From NCBI GenBank assembly GCA_025677815.1, contig JAIXMP010000002.1:1922001-1986000 (forward strand): a stretch of 64,000 bases of DNA, read 5' to 3'. The translations under genes and the position numbers were made by a program. A model generated the notes under the pieces. That model did not search any database, was not told the DNA's origin, and saw nothing but the letters and a program-made list of their open reading frames with translations. This DNA is from Phascolomyces articulosus (Eukaryota; Mucoromycota; Mucoromycetes; Mucorales; Lichtheimiaceae). How positions within the stretch are numbered: the first letter of the stretch is position 1; each line of letters starts with the position of its first letter. This document shows positions 34,236-46,371 of this stretch, piece after piece.

Positions 34236-35244
34236 GTTCTGATATTGGTCAAAGAGAAAAAAAAAAGAGAAAGAGACAAGAGCCTTTTTTTATTATTATT
34301 TTTTTTTATCAATTGAACATCCGATCGTGGCTTATTTTATAGCCCAGTGCCTTGATTATTTTATATATTAGTTATATAGTGTTATATAGTGATATGATTG
34401 TATCGTAAAGAAAAGGACAAAAAAGAAGTATGCTATCTGTTCTCGCGTAAAAAAAGCATACAGGCACCAAGTTCTGGTTCCTGGTTCACTCTGTAACCAA
34501 ACATATTTTGTTTCATCTTGGTGCGTACAAGCATATTTCTCCGTAGCGCCGATTCATTTATTATCAGTCTTTCTAAGGTAATTATAAAATAGCAAGATAT
34601 TTGGATGAAATCCATGAATCACATTATTTAATAACAGTAATCCATGCAGGATTTCAAGACTTCAAGGTAAGTTTCTATAGTTATAGGATCAGCATAACAG
34701 CACTGTGGATATTTGTGTACCCCTGATTTTTTTTTCTTGTTTCTGATTTCTGCTGATTTTGGTCCCGCCCTCTTTTTCTTTCTTCCTTTTGCATGCAAAA
34801 CTTTCTCTCTCATATATACATCATATATCATAGTTACGTATTATACATACACGTCATCACTTGCTATGAATCCATTACCAATCACTATTATATGGCATCG
34901 TCATCAAGTCATCTGTGCTATTAGACTGATATCTTCCACCTGTCCTACTACAAAGTCTTCTATTACAAACTATTACAAAGGCGTTTTTTCTTATGCAAAC
35001 TTGACACGGCAGATTCAAAAGAGACTAGCTTTTACTTTTGTCAGCTTATATTTAAAGGCATCATCACTTCATCGCACTCTTATTACTATCATAGAAAGCT
35101 CATTCCAATTTGCACTTTGGACTACAACCTTAAAACTGACGCCGAATACCTCTTTCTTTGTTTTGAAAATCGATTCTTTTCCATAGTAACATAATACAGC
35201 CTGTATTGATCCTATCCATGGAAAATGGCTCATCTTTTTTTTTT

Positions 35245-35492
35245 ATCAATCTAGACCAGGAAGGGACTAGCAGCTACGAGAAAACAACAGCAGCGACAAC
35301 TTCTTGCCTCGAGATCGTAAATTGTACCATACATCACGCGATTCTCGGCATGATCATCCCAAAACTTATGGAAAAGGATCCTGTTATCGCTTGAACCCTT
35401 GTTTCGTGTGGAACTGGAGAAACATGGCAGCATCAATTGATGATAAGGAATTCAAGCTGGATGGATGGACAGATTGGATGATGATTTACAGG
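35245..35492 (+). pseudogene. frameshifted coding relic, possible uS14/eS29 piece
   Basis: After an acceptor-like CTAG, codons read TRKGLAATRKQQQRQLLAS and then stop; a one-base shift continues ..YHTSRDSRHDHPKTYGKGSC. The segment HPKTYGKGSCYR resembles the start of ribosomal protein uS14 (eukaryotic S29: SHPRxYGKGSRxCR). The zinc-binding Cys pairs and the rest are missing or scrambled. Basic composition supports a past ribosomal-type gene, but the assignment is weak. Confidence 0.25.
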
Positions 35493-36899
35493 TAATTGGT
35501 ATCGTTCTTATGATAGTCGTGATGAAGGAGGGGTTATATACATCGTGTAAAAAAAACGTTGTTGTCATTAGAAACTGGAATGTGTTCGGCTATGCATCAT
35601 GCTACTCAATTGTTTCCCTCTCTCAGGTCTTCTCAAACAGGTACAATGGTTGTATTTTGAAAAAAGATGACAGACCCAGCAGGAAGGGATAGAACAGGAC
35701 AAGTGTTATCATGGCTATAAATTTCAAAGGTTGTTGCGCGATCCAGACGAATAGGAAGTGGGGTGAGGAAAGAATAAAGGAGTGAGAAGTGTGGATTTGG
35801 ATGATTTGTGAATAAATCAACGGGTATATTGCATCAAGAGTATCAGGTGGTGAGTATCTTTTTTCATTTTGTAATTTCCGTAACTACAAACTTATATATA
35901 AAAAACCAAATATCGATGAATCTTTTGAATTTTTTTAAATGATGATTGCATTATTGGGTATTTTTAATGGTCTTGAGAGAGAAGAGAGGAGGAGCAGACT
36001 GGGGTTTACATATAGGATGTGTGGGATGGTGGTATTAAAAGGTATGAAAAAGTGTGAATGTGAATCCTGGCTGGGCTTGTTTTTATTAATCTTTTTATCT
36101 TGAGTGAACAAAATATAAGATTCCGACTGTTCATGCGTACCTATTGAAAAAAGCGGAGAAGCTGTGAAACATAGATTGATGCACAATATATAGTAACTAT
36201 GATATAAATGGTAGTGATTTATTTTATTCTTTTTGATAATGCACGATTTATCTTGAATATATTATGAATTCTTCTTGAATATGAATATTCATTTGAATAC
36301 ATTTCAACTTTTTTTTGTAGAAAAAAAAAAGAATACGTATTCAAGATATCTCGACATCTTCGAATATATTATACTGAATATATTTTTTTAAGGCCCTTAG
36401 TAGATCTGATTTGCCACATACCTTTAGCTGTGCGGAAAAAAAATCAACCGCAGTAATAAATTTCAACAACCTCAGCGGGTATAAGCTTATAATTATTTCT
36501 CCCACTAGCTTTATTTTTCTTTCCTCCATTAAACGAACGAATCACAGGTACAAAAGTTAAATGAATGTTGGTTAGCGATAACAATTAAAGTAATAATAAT
36601 GGCAACGTGTCTATTAATTTATGAATAATGTTTTTATTTTTTTTTAATTATAGCATCCTCACACGCTCAAAAAGCGTGAAAGATTATCGGGTAAGTCAAG
36701 GCGAGCATGATTGGCGATCAACGATGCGAAACGAACGGAACGCTGGTACAGTAACTAGTTAAATAAATGTTGCTTGGCAACAAAAATAATAGTAATGCGT
36801 TTATTTTTTGTGAACACTATTATTTCTTTAAATCTTAGGACATGCTCACACGCTTCGAACGCGTGCGAAACAAGACGAGCGTGTTCGGCTATCCGTACG

Positions 36900-37145
36900 T
36901 TATGGTTCAAGTTTCCTTCTGGTTGATCCATTCTGGCAGAATCATTTATGGGTTGGTTTTCTGAAATTGCCCCGAGCCCAGTTGCAAGTCATAAATGGTT
37001 CAATGCCTTTATGGTTCAAGCCCCTTTTGGTTCAAGGCACCTTCTGGTTGATCCATTCTGGTAGAACTATTTGCGGGTTGGTTTTCTGAAATTGCCCCGA
37101 GCCCAGTTGCAAGTCGTAAATGGTTCAACACCTTTATGGCTCAAG
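36900..37145 (+). repeat. tandem repeat, two copies of 109/125 bp
   Basis: Copy 1 is 36900-37008, copy 2 is 37009-37133, and a third start follows at 37134. The shared core runs from CTTCTGGTTGATCCATTCTGG to AATGGTTCAA; copy 2 carries an extra 16 bp near its start. Divergence is low, so the duplication is recent relative to surrounding relics. Confidence 0.85.
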
Positions 37146-37153
37146 TCCCTTTG

Positions 37154-37244
37154 GCGATTGAGTAAGTGGTTGAGCGATTGAGTAATCTGGTGAGCGATTG
37201 AGTAATCTGGTGAGCGATTGAGTAAGTTGGTGCGCGATCGAGGA
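37154..37244 (+). repeat. minisatellite, four 20-bp units
   Basis: Four head-to-tail units of GCGATTGAGTAATCTGGTGA (variants AAGTGGTTGA and AAGTTGGTGC) at 37154, 37174, 37194 and 37214, plus a partial unit GCGATCGAGGA at 37234. It lies directly after the 125-bp tandem repeat. Confidence 0.92.
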
Positions 37245-37592
37245 CGGAGTCAGGTCGATTGAGGTAATTATTATATTAGACGTGAGCAAAGAGAATATGG
37301 GGAAATGATGAATCAAATGGTTTAGCACTCTTGAACGGAGTTCAAGTTGAATATTCCTTATATTTAACATTGTTGTTTTTAATTAGGTGCGAAACCCTGG
37401 GATGTTGGCTGTGCTCCCAATCAAGCAACGGTTTCCTCTGATGATGCATCTGACACGAAGACACGTAAGGCAGCCCGGCAGTTGGATGTGGAGGAGTGGG
37501 GGGATGTCTCAGTCCATCCTTCGCGTTTGGTTCCCCCTGTTAAGCTACCTGCCTCAAGCAGGTGGTTAACTAAGGAGACTGAGAGCAAGTAG

Positions 37593-40155
37593 TACCGTTC
37601 ATTTGCCTGAAGGTTTTTTTTATCTCTATTATTTCTCTATAATAAATAAATGCTATCTCTATTTTTTCATACTTTTTAACTCTTCATTTTTAGCTACCTT
37701 TCACTTTTGCTGATTATACCACCACTCAATAATAATAACAACGTATTGCTATTATTTACTCAGTACAACTTTTTTTTTAATTTAATAATAATGCTATGTT
37801 TGTTCCTGTTTTACGCATATGTTTTTTTTCTTGTTTCTTTGAACTATAACTACTTTATTATAAAAGAAGAGGAACGGTGATCACATAGCTAGTAGCCATT
37901 ACTGTTTTTATATTTATGAGTACTAAAGCGTAGGAATATGTATGTAGCATAATAAAATTAGCGCTAACAAGAATTTATTACTTTAGCCTATATAGTAACA
38001 TATGACACTGCTTATTACGAATACGTTGATCCAATCATCTCTATTATCAAATTGAAACTCACTCTTGGACAGAGCATCCTGATCACCAGAGTCAAGTTTA
38101 TATGATGCTACAAGATGCTTTCTAGGATTATATCGAATTAGGAAAAGAATAAAAACACTGATATACAATTAAGCAACAGGATTGTTTGGGCGAAGGAACG
38201 ATGGAGAACAATCAGGACAATCAGACTCCTTTGTTACGTAATATTCTTATTATTATTACTAAGAAAAATTTCATTTAATTAGCCATTGGAGAAAACCATT
38301 TATAATTAGTTTATGATGATGATAGAGCAAGGTCATATTTTGATCGGATATGTAAAAAAGTGGATTTCACAGCAAATCAATGGGTTTATATTATCAAAAA
38401 CGTGTTTCTTGCCATGGGAAATAAAGGAATCAGGATAGATGGTTATTATATACGCAGCAAAGCTGGAGCGTTATTACTCGCGGTGAAGAAACATTCATCT
38501 TTACTTGTTTGGAAGGCTTCCGAATGCACAGACCGTGACAATAATATAATAGTAATGATCATAAATAGGCACATGTGAGAATAAAACCATCATATTTAAT
38601 TGTTGGGTTAAAGTGGTAAAATTTGATGAATTCATTAAAAAACTCATCCTCCATTTCGTTGTTATTATTATACTTGTCGAAACAAAAACCTAAGGCTGTC
38701 AAATGCCACAACAGATCAAGATTCTAAAAAGGAAACTAATGTGACAATGATAATGTAACCACATGCAAGAAAAATAGGTTAAAATTTATATTTATTAATG
38801 TGGAAGACTGACTTGACCTGCGCCTATAGGCATATGGTCGCTTCCTTGCGGTACTTTGATATGGAGTTATGTATTAATAACGATATGTAGCATTAGCTGA
38901 AAAATCCCCCTTTGGGAGGAACAGCTAAGCTAGTGTGGATGATGTGGTAATGATACAGATGTAAAGTAATAGAAAGGAAGGTAGAGGGATATAATAATTA
39001 TGTGAAGGGGGAGTGGAGAAAAAAAATAATAATAAAGTAGCTTAGTTATTTTCTCGAGTTGGATATGATGCGTGTTGGGGTGGTAGCGGTGGTTCTTCAG
39101 GTTCTGGTTCATCTTCTTCGTAGTCATCTTCGGAGTGACTTAGGCGGTCGATTTCCCGAAGAACACGAATTAGAACGAACCAGCAGTTTAACCATTTTCC
39201 ACAAGATAAGCCAATTTCTGAACATGGAAGGTGGTTTATAGCATAGTCGAGTGGCTGCATGTCTTGTTTAAGTTTGGGTATTGTTTCAAATGTGAATGAT
39301 CGTTCTTCAAGAATTTCGTCCATTAGTGGACACGTTGCGAAGTTGTTCCTTATTTGCTGCATGCAAGAAAAATAAATGCCAATTTTCTGATTTATGCAAT
39401 GAACTCTTTTGGGTGATGATCTATTAGAAAAGAGGCACTAATTGACGATCTTTTTGCTTAGTATTTTTCTTTTTTTTTTTAGTATGCATACAGTGATGAT
39501 AATGAATGGAATAATACCAATAATATACTCATTGAAATTATTGTTGGAATCAAATAAATTAGCAGCATATAATTAGATCAGCGACGTTGTAAAGATATCG
39601 TTAACAACAATTATTATGCTTCTTTGCGTGGTGTAAATTTATCGACGAACTTTTGATTCAAATTTTCCAGTATTTTTATATTACATTTATTCCATCAGCA
39701 ACAAAAGAGCCGACTTTTCATCATATTATATTATATAATTGTACTCCATATATTATAATGGTCAAAGAGATTTACAGAGGATATATATTATCAAGAGGTC
39801 CAAACTCAAAACTGACTGGATTAATTACTATTGGCAACCCCTCAAATAATATATATAACCTGTATCATGGGCTACAGTTTATAAGTCTAGATGTTAATAA
39901 AAACGATCAAAGAAACACAAAACCTATAGAATTAACTTAATGATAGAATAGAAAAGTACAATTTTTATTATTATATAATATGAATTTTCAATTGAAAGTA
40001 TAGGGAGATTCAAGATATAGAGGTTGCAAAAGTGATATATATTATATAGAAGGTAGCAGTATTGTTACAGGTTGCTATTGTATATATTACATAATAAATG
40101 ATATTAAACAATACATGTCGTCTAAGAATAAATTACAAAGTTCTGTTAAGTAATC
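37593..40155. other. intergenic with small relics
   Basis: 3' flank of the repeat locus, then AT-rich DNA. A plus-strand coding-like piece at 38360-38530 (..DFTANQWVYIIKN..VWKASECTDR..) shares a short block with 33590-33610. A minus-strand open frame at 39042-39362 is listed separately. No other gene supported. Confidence 0.4.
39042..39368 (-). CDS. possible terminal exon, acidic Pro-rich tail
   Basis: The minus strand is open for about 108 codons after a TTGCATGCAG acceptor-like site (39369-39363 area) and ends at TAA at 39042. The sequence is MQQIRNNFATCPLMDEILEE.., a middle CGKWLNCWFVLIRVLREIDRL and an acidic proline-rich tail (EDDYEEDEPEPEEPPLPPQ). The acidic tail and lack of low-complexity look more like protein than chance. 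I found no convincing upstream exon, so it could be a small gene starting at the ATG 39362, a last exon, or a relic. Family unknown. Confidence 0.3.
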   Translation of the reverse strand, partial: SCMQQIRNNFATCPLMDEILEERSFTFETIPKLKQDMQPLDYAINHLPCSEIGLSCGKWLNCWFVLIRVLREIDRLSHSEDDYEEDEPEPEEPPLPPQHASYPTRENN

Positions 40156-42455
40156 CTACTTTTTTAAAGTACCATCAAAATTACTTTTTACATCAAACTT
40201 TATCCCATTACTGAACTCAACTTCCATTCGAATTTCTGTTCTACCAAAATACATTCTATATATAAAAGTATTTTATTATACTCAATATTAGCATCATATT
40301 GATCATTGTGTATCACTCATCAATAGTAAGAACACTTGTAAATCTTACCTAACAGTAAAATAAATTTTTTCTTTTTTCTTTGCATTGGGTATTTTAGGAA
40401 TACGTATTGCCATTCTCGCAATGCAATGTACACCTGGATCATGAGTATATCGTGGAATGGTAGAATTTTCTGTTGCAAAGAGATCAACAGAAACATATTT
40501 TTGTGTCCCATAATGAATATAAAGAGTATCTTGAACGCATTGATCAACTGGTAATTCGTTACTTTTTTCAACAAAGACGTGGAATCGGTCTTGACAGACT
40601 ACTTTGCCATCTGGATGTTTCCAGCGTAAGGAAGGTGGATCGATTTTATCATCAAAAGGCATATTACGATTGATACCATAAGTTCTTCTGGATATTCGAG
40701 ATACGATAGCCCCAGAGTTAATACCATGATAAACAGCGCCACGAACAACAGCTAATGCAGTACGTTCTGCTGGACATACAATTTGGTTTACTTTGCTACC
40801 TTGAAATTCTTTCCGGACCCTTTGCTGTAAATACTTGGATGAGCCAAATCCGCCTACAAGGAAGAGAGAGTCTAATCGACCACCAGATATTTGTTGATAC
40901 TGTTGCTCAATAAGTGATAGCTATAGAAATAGAATATCCAATGTTATTATACAGGTAAATCATTTCTTCATTTATAGTTAGAAAGGAAGTGATATATTTT
41001 TTCACTTCAATGTCACTTACCACTTTATCAATCACCGGATCGAATACTTGCTTTTTAAGCTCATCCGCTGATAATTTCAATATTCCTTCTTCTAAATACC
41101 CTTCATCATCATGATCACGCACACTCAAAGGCAATTCGTCCAATTTTACAGAACGTGGCAATTCCAGGAAAAAATCGTCCACACCATTAAATTCTGGTTT
41201 CACCGTACCAAGGAAATATTCCATCATGCCATTCATTTCTCGCTGGGTTATCTTACTCATGAGCTTTGTACCTAACTTTGCCTCCAGCAATTCACGATAA
41301 TGATTATCCAAAAACACGCTACCACAGCTTTCACCCATTCCTTTGGCTACCTCTTTCAGCTGTCGTGTTTTTCGAGTCATTGATTTGCTTGTAGTACTAC
41401 CGCCGCTACCACCTTCACCTTGATTAGAATCGTCTGATCCATCATCCGTATAATTCACTTGAAATACAATTAAATCGACAGTTCCACCTCCTGCATCACA
41501 GACCATGAAACGATCATTATCCTTAAGACTCACTTGATCCGCCATAGTCTCTTCACAGTATATTGCTGCTGCTTCAGGTTCTGAAATCAGAGTAAGTCGA
41601 TCGGGTGGATCAGAAGGTGTTATAAGACCTGCTTGAATAGCAGCTTGTCGCATCAAATGTTTAGCTTTATCTGACCATAGAGCAGGGACGGTGAGGCAAT
41701 AGCGAAAAGTATCAGGGTCATAATTGTTGGCAAACCCAAGCGAAAGTTCTTGCAGTGTGTGCTTATGTAACATGGCCAAATAATCCGCTACTACTTGAAC
41801 AGGTGTTCTATACCAAACGTCGCATAGGCATTAGCAATTTATTAGCTATTATGTCAGGATGAGAGTATATATATAGACGGAAAATGAAAGCATCCATATC
41901 TACGTGTCTATATGTTTATCTCTGTATATTTTACGCCTGTTTATACTTACAAACCATTTTTAAGAGGAGGTCGCTTTAAGGACTCGTCCAAATGTAGCTT
42001 GAACTGAGAAAGAAAGATGCTATATTGCTTAGCAACATCTGGTTTCAGCGCAACCTTTTTCGCACCATGGCCCCATTCAGATAATGTTAATCGCTTGTTG
42101 AATAAATTGTTCTGTCGTGAATAAACTGATACTGTTGGTACTTTTGGATAAAAATTACCACTTTTATGAGGCCTGTGGATAAAAAAAACATATATCTATT
42201 AAAAACGTTGTGTTTGGAAGAACTATATGTGTATATGCTGTACCTGAAATTTGAATTTTATTATTCTACAGTGATCTGCATGATGTGCGAAGATTCATCT
42301 TTTCCTTACCAGTTCTGAATATCAAATACTTCTATAGGTGTTGAATTAGTAAAAGCATAAGCAGCTCCTGAATAGGTTGTTCCGAAATCATATGCAATAA
42401 CAACTTTATAATCAGATAAAGATTTTTGTTTTTGTTGTGGATTTGAGCCACCCAT
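40156..42455 (-). CDS. Hsp70-like ATPase-domain protein (HSPA12 group)
   Basis: Five exons: 42455-42310, 42172-41951, 41807-41021, 40920-40349, 40255-40156, giving 608 residues. The actin/Hsp70 fold motifs are present in order: phosphate-1 loop AYDFGTTYSG (residues 21-30), phosphate-2 CDAGGGTVDL (about 226-235) and adenosine motif VGGFGSSKYL (about 407-416). There is a Gly/Ser-rich acidic insert after residue 240. The C-terminus is short and lacks the canonical Hsp70 substrate-binding lid, as in HSPA12A/B-type proteins, which are strongly expanded in Mucoromycota. Function of these proteins is poorly defined; chaperone-like or signalling roles are inferred. The second donor is taken as GTAAGT (41950) rather than GTTTGT seven bases upstream; both preserve the reading. 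A deleted relic copy lies 8 kb upstream in the window. Confidence 0.9.
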
Positions 42456-43200
42456 TTTTTCTTGATATGAATATATATATATAAACGGATGGAAAAAGTT
42501 AAAGAAGTAAGAAAACGAGTATCAACTTTTTTTTTGTTTGGGTGTAGTTTAATTCTTCTTTGCTGAGCCATCACGTCACGATATTTCTCAAAACAGAAAT
42601 TGCACGCTATTATCTTTCCCTAGAGAAAACATATGCAGCTAAAAGTTGCTGCATGAAACATATAAATAACGATAATTCAATTGCCACTGCTCAGGATCTA
42701 ATTATTAGAAGTCTTGCCACCATTTTAGCGTACTTTCATTTACTTTAATATCATGACAAAGAACTTCTCAAAAATCTACATGTTACACAGAGACCTAAAC
42801 ACCGCGTAGGCTGCTACGGAAGTCTCACAGACTCCAATTCTCGATATGATTGTTGTACAATGCAATAAAAAAAAAGACTGGTGAGGTCCAAGGTAACATT
42901 GGATCAGCATCGCTATTATTTTTATAGAACTTCAAATGCTTGCTTCCTTGGATAACCTATAATCAGTAGTTTTTTTCATTTACATATGTATGTAATAGCG
43001 TTCTGTATATTTTTTAGTCTACTACCTGATATATACTAATTAAAGGCAGGAATAATATCTGTACTAGATTCTTCCGACGAGAATAGGAAAAGCTTCCCAT
43101 ATTTTTAACTGTTGCAATGAACATCCATATCATAAAATATATGCTCATAGCATCTAGTCTTTTATTGCGAGAATACGATTTGATATGATTTTTCTCTGTA
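42456..43200. other. intergenic, 5' flank of Hsp70-like gene
   Basis: Promoter side of the minus-strand Hsp70-like gene. Holds a compact stem at 42790-42826: GAGAC pairs with GTCTC around the inner stem CGTAG-GCTG-CTACG. Otherwise AT-rich with no gene. Confidence 0.45.
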
Positions 43201-43530
43201 TTTGTATCATCATAATAGTATTATACAGTGGAACATAATAAACGTTAAATTAATAGTGATTAGGTATTTATTAGAGCAAATCAAAAAGCAAAACCATAAT
43301 TCACAACCTCTCCTCATACGGTTTGTCTCTAAGGGACTGGGTCTAAAAGAAAAGGAAACAAAGACGCGTCAAAAAATTTTGGCTATTGACCAAACTTCTT
43401 TTTCCGCAGCCATGGAATCTACTTGATAATACTACGAGTACCCAGTTGAAGAGAGTAAAAGTGAAAAATTGCCCAAATATTAGTACAACACCCAATTGTA
43501 TTTTCAATCCTAAGCAGAAAAATTAATAAA
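43200..43530 (+). pseudogene. 3' end of a decayed F-box/LRR gene copy
   Basis: The segment 43390-43525 reads LDNTTSTQLKRVKVKNCPNIST.. to a stop, a leucine-rich-repeat tail. It aligns by eye with the end of the neighbouring relic at 45225-45295 (TTGATAATTCTACAAGTGTTCAATTGAAG against TTGATAATACTACGAGTACCCAGTTGAAG). Upstream codons in this copy are scrambled. It is therefore the remains of one member of a tandem F-box/LRR pair. Confidence 0.55.
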
Positions 43531-43839
43531 TAAAAACTATACTGGTTATTTCCTGATATTGTGATGTTTGTTTAACTCCAAATATGATATTGTTGCGATA
43601 GTCAGACATTTTATATTTACTAATTTACAAGTTTAAAGCGTTAAATTACTGGGTAAATGAGTGAAAGTTGAGCTTTAAAAATCTTGTAGCTACTGACATC
43701 CGCTCAGAGTCTAATTACCAGTGTTCTTTTCTTATTTAACCACGGTCAACGCAGACAATCATGGAAACTGTATCATTTTTAACTATATACGACTCTCCTT
43801 ATGCCCGATTCAATCCCCTGATATGTTTGTCAAGGCAAG

Positions 43840-45300
43840 ATATTATCCATGTGTGGTCAAAAACAGCAAGCCAAAGTATTCAATACAGATTTACAAAACA
43901 TCGAAGTATTCACAGAGGGTAGTGATCAGGACTGTATTCGCAATGAAGTACTCACACCACAAAGCCTCAAAAACGACGTGAAGGTATTGAACAATAAACG
44001 CATCGATTTTATTTTAAGGCTTCCAGCAGAATGTATATACAGAATTATTTCATTGCTAGCACTGGAAGAAAAAACTAAATGTTCGTTTGTAAGCAAAACC
44101 TGGCCTTGGTGCACATTTGAATGTAACAAAATCTAGATGGGAAAACCTCTCTGTTGGAAACAAAAAAGAAGTCCTGATTCTGACAAAGGCACTTCCATAT
44201 TTTAGCCACCCCACGAAAATAATGGCAATTGATAGTTTTGATTATAAAATCTGCATCAGTATTTGAAGTTTATGGGCAATGAACGTTTTTGGAAAGATAC
44301 AGGCCATAAAAATGACAAGTGCACGTGTAACCTTTTGAGCTAGAAAATTTAAATACATAATGAACGAGACTTTTACGTTAATTATAATAATATGTTGGGC
44401 TTCATATTAGGTAAAGCAGCGCAAGCCTCGTAACAGAATGTTACCATGCTATCGAATGCATTCTATCGAACAGGACACAAACTGAATCAATTTTGAAACT
44501 TCATATGGAATCGAGCAACAATAATATTATGATCACTCTGGCTCTAATATTAAGGATGTGTGACTAGGTAAGCAAAATATCATACTTCACGCCGAATAGC
44601 AATTGGCAGCCGTCACATTCCATAGATGAATTTTCGATTTTGGGACAGCATAATTCACTTTTTTGCGATTTAACCTTAATATCACATCAATAACACTCGT
44701 GATTACGTGTGCATATTGCAAGGAATTTAAAGAACCTTCGCCATCTTCATGACTCCTGCCTTTGAAATACAGAAATATATCACAATATGCAGATGGATTC
44801 ATCAAAACCTTCGAAGGATTCACTTCGCACGATCATCTAATGATGATAACTGTTGCTCATGTTGAACGATCCGTTGTCTTTCAATTGATTGAAATGTTTG
44901 CAACCCGCTCCAGGTCGGGTTTATCATCTTTGAAGGGTATCAGATTAAAAGATTTTCCAACCATAAATGATAGAATACTCCACAGTTTGGTTGATATCAA
45001 GACGCTTTCTCGTATCTCATTATGTTGGTTATTTGGTGTATCAACAGAAGGCATCAACATTCTTATTCAAAAAACGGGAACTCTGTTGAAACATTTAAAG
45101 AATTAGACAACTTGGATACGGTTCGGGGGTACTACCTTGAAAAGCACTTTGTGACTGTAACAATTTGGTCAGCGTCAAAATTGGAGGAACTATATGTTGG
45201 GTGACTAGGCAAGGAGTGGATGATCTATTTGATAATTCTACAAGTGTTCAATTGAAGAAGTAATGGTGAAAAGATGCTCGAAAATTAGCAATGACAGATG
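43840..45300 (+). pseudogene. decayed F-box/LRR gene
   Basis: 43849-44133 encodes an F-box (residues near RLPAECIYRIISLLALEEKTKCSFVSKTW). A stop at 44134 interrupts the frame; a shifted frame continues RWENLSVGNKKEVLILTKALPYFSHPTK. Further on, 44762-45106 is open (..GLSSLKGIRLKDFPTINDRILHSLVDIKTLSRISLCWLFGVS..), a typical leucine-rich segment, then stops and shifts again before the SKLEELYVG and LKK tail. At least three disabling changes make a working product unlikely. Introns could remove some of them, but no good splice set was found. Confidence 0.65.
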
Positions 45301-46371
45301 TACTATCATCATATCATATCAAAACAAAATAAATAATAAAAGCTACCTTATTGACTATTTCTTCACTTCTTTGCGTTGTTATCTTTAAACATACCAGCAT
45401 CGCTTCCATTATTCTATATTATATACTCATTCGCAGTTTCTGTAGCATATGGTTATATGAAGGAAAGTATTTATATGTTTCGAATTAAAGATTAAAATAA
45501 AAAGAAAAAAATGGTTAGAATGCATAATAATCATTACCTCCTGTCAAAACATCACCTTACACATCCTGTTTTCCGCAAATCTTGTATCCTTTTCCCGCTC
45601 TATCCTATTTGAAAAATATCAGAGCCTGGTCCCTGAATTCAAAAACTTGGATACCAACAAACCATTCACATAAATGATATATTGCTTACCGGCATTCTAT
45701 GTTTATTTCATTTACAGTAGAAAGGATTAAAAGCATTTTTATCCTCAGATTGAAAGTGTTTCTATATGAACTTTTAGACAAAGTTTTTCGAGTTTTCAAA
45801 TTATACAAGATAGTGATGAATGCAATATTGTTTGTGAAACTGCCTCTTGATATGCTGTTGTGTAAATCGACAATTATGTAAGTAGTGTGAAAAATCATGA
45901 TGATATTAAACATGAAAATTATTGTAGTTTTTATCATCAATAGTCAACTTTAAAACGTCGCCCTTCATCCAACCTATTGATCATACGGGATAAAAGTAGT
46001 AATCAATATATACAACTGCATCTCTCTATCACATAGCACCAGCGATAATCACATATAATAAGTATCGTAAAATGGGTTCTATTTATTAATAAATAATATT
46101 GACGAAAAGTATGTATCACACTATTATAGTCATTTTAGTCTAACCGGGAATTTGGAAAGTAAATTATTATACATAATATATAGAAAAGGTATACCATCAA
46201 GGAAAATAATAAAAATACAAAGGAGGGGGAGAAGTAGCAGTAGTACGTGGTAGTAGATAATGTGTAGTAATATATATATATATATAATAATAATAATTAC
46301 AACAGCAATATCAATGATACAAAAGGATTGTTTTTCAAAATAAAGGGTGACCGGCACCAAATATTTCTTAT
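45301..46371. other. intergenic region
   Basis: AT-rich gap between the F-box relic and the 3' end of the minus-strand DPBB gene. A (TA)n/(TAA)n run lies at 46268-46297. No gene supported. Confidence 0.5.

Larger units (their letters stand above)
32381..36653. other. gene-poor region with relics
   Basis: AT-rich from 32381 to 33900. A GC-richer hairpin-rich island lies at 33935-34235 and a coding-like frameshifted stretch at 35250-35500, both listed separately. A 157-residue open frame at 34716-35186 has Phe/Ser/Thr-rich composition typical of translated T/C-rich DNA and is not called. Nothing else supported. Confidence 0.4.
36654..37592 (+). pseudogene. decayed GC-rich gene locus with internal duplications
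   Basis: Three exon-like pieces lie in a GC-rich island. 36654-36690 is flanked by ATAG and GTAAGT and reads HPHTLKKRERLS. 36839 onward, after CTTAG, reads HAHTLRTRAKQDERVRLS..LLVDPFWQNHLWVGFLKLPRAQ and stays open to a TGA near 37090. 37387-37592, after TTAG, reads 67 codons (..AKPWDVGCAPNQ..DVEEWGDVSVHP..) to TAG. The first two pieces share H-HTL-R-RLS, so an exon was duplicated. The second contains the 109/125-bp tandem repeat, whose second copy has a CAG-to-TAG stop in the matching frame. No family recognised; retroelement gag-like origin is one possibility. Confidence 0.4.

Noticed and set aside
34716..35186. 157-residue plus-strand open frame
   Set aside because: Phe/Ser/Thr/Leu-rich composition comes from T/C-rich DNA; there is no domain, splice context or conserved-looking segment.
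37154..37244. CRISPR-like array
   Set aside because: The 20-bp units are directly adjacent with no spacers, so this is a minisatellite in a eukaryotic genome.
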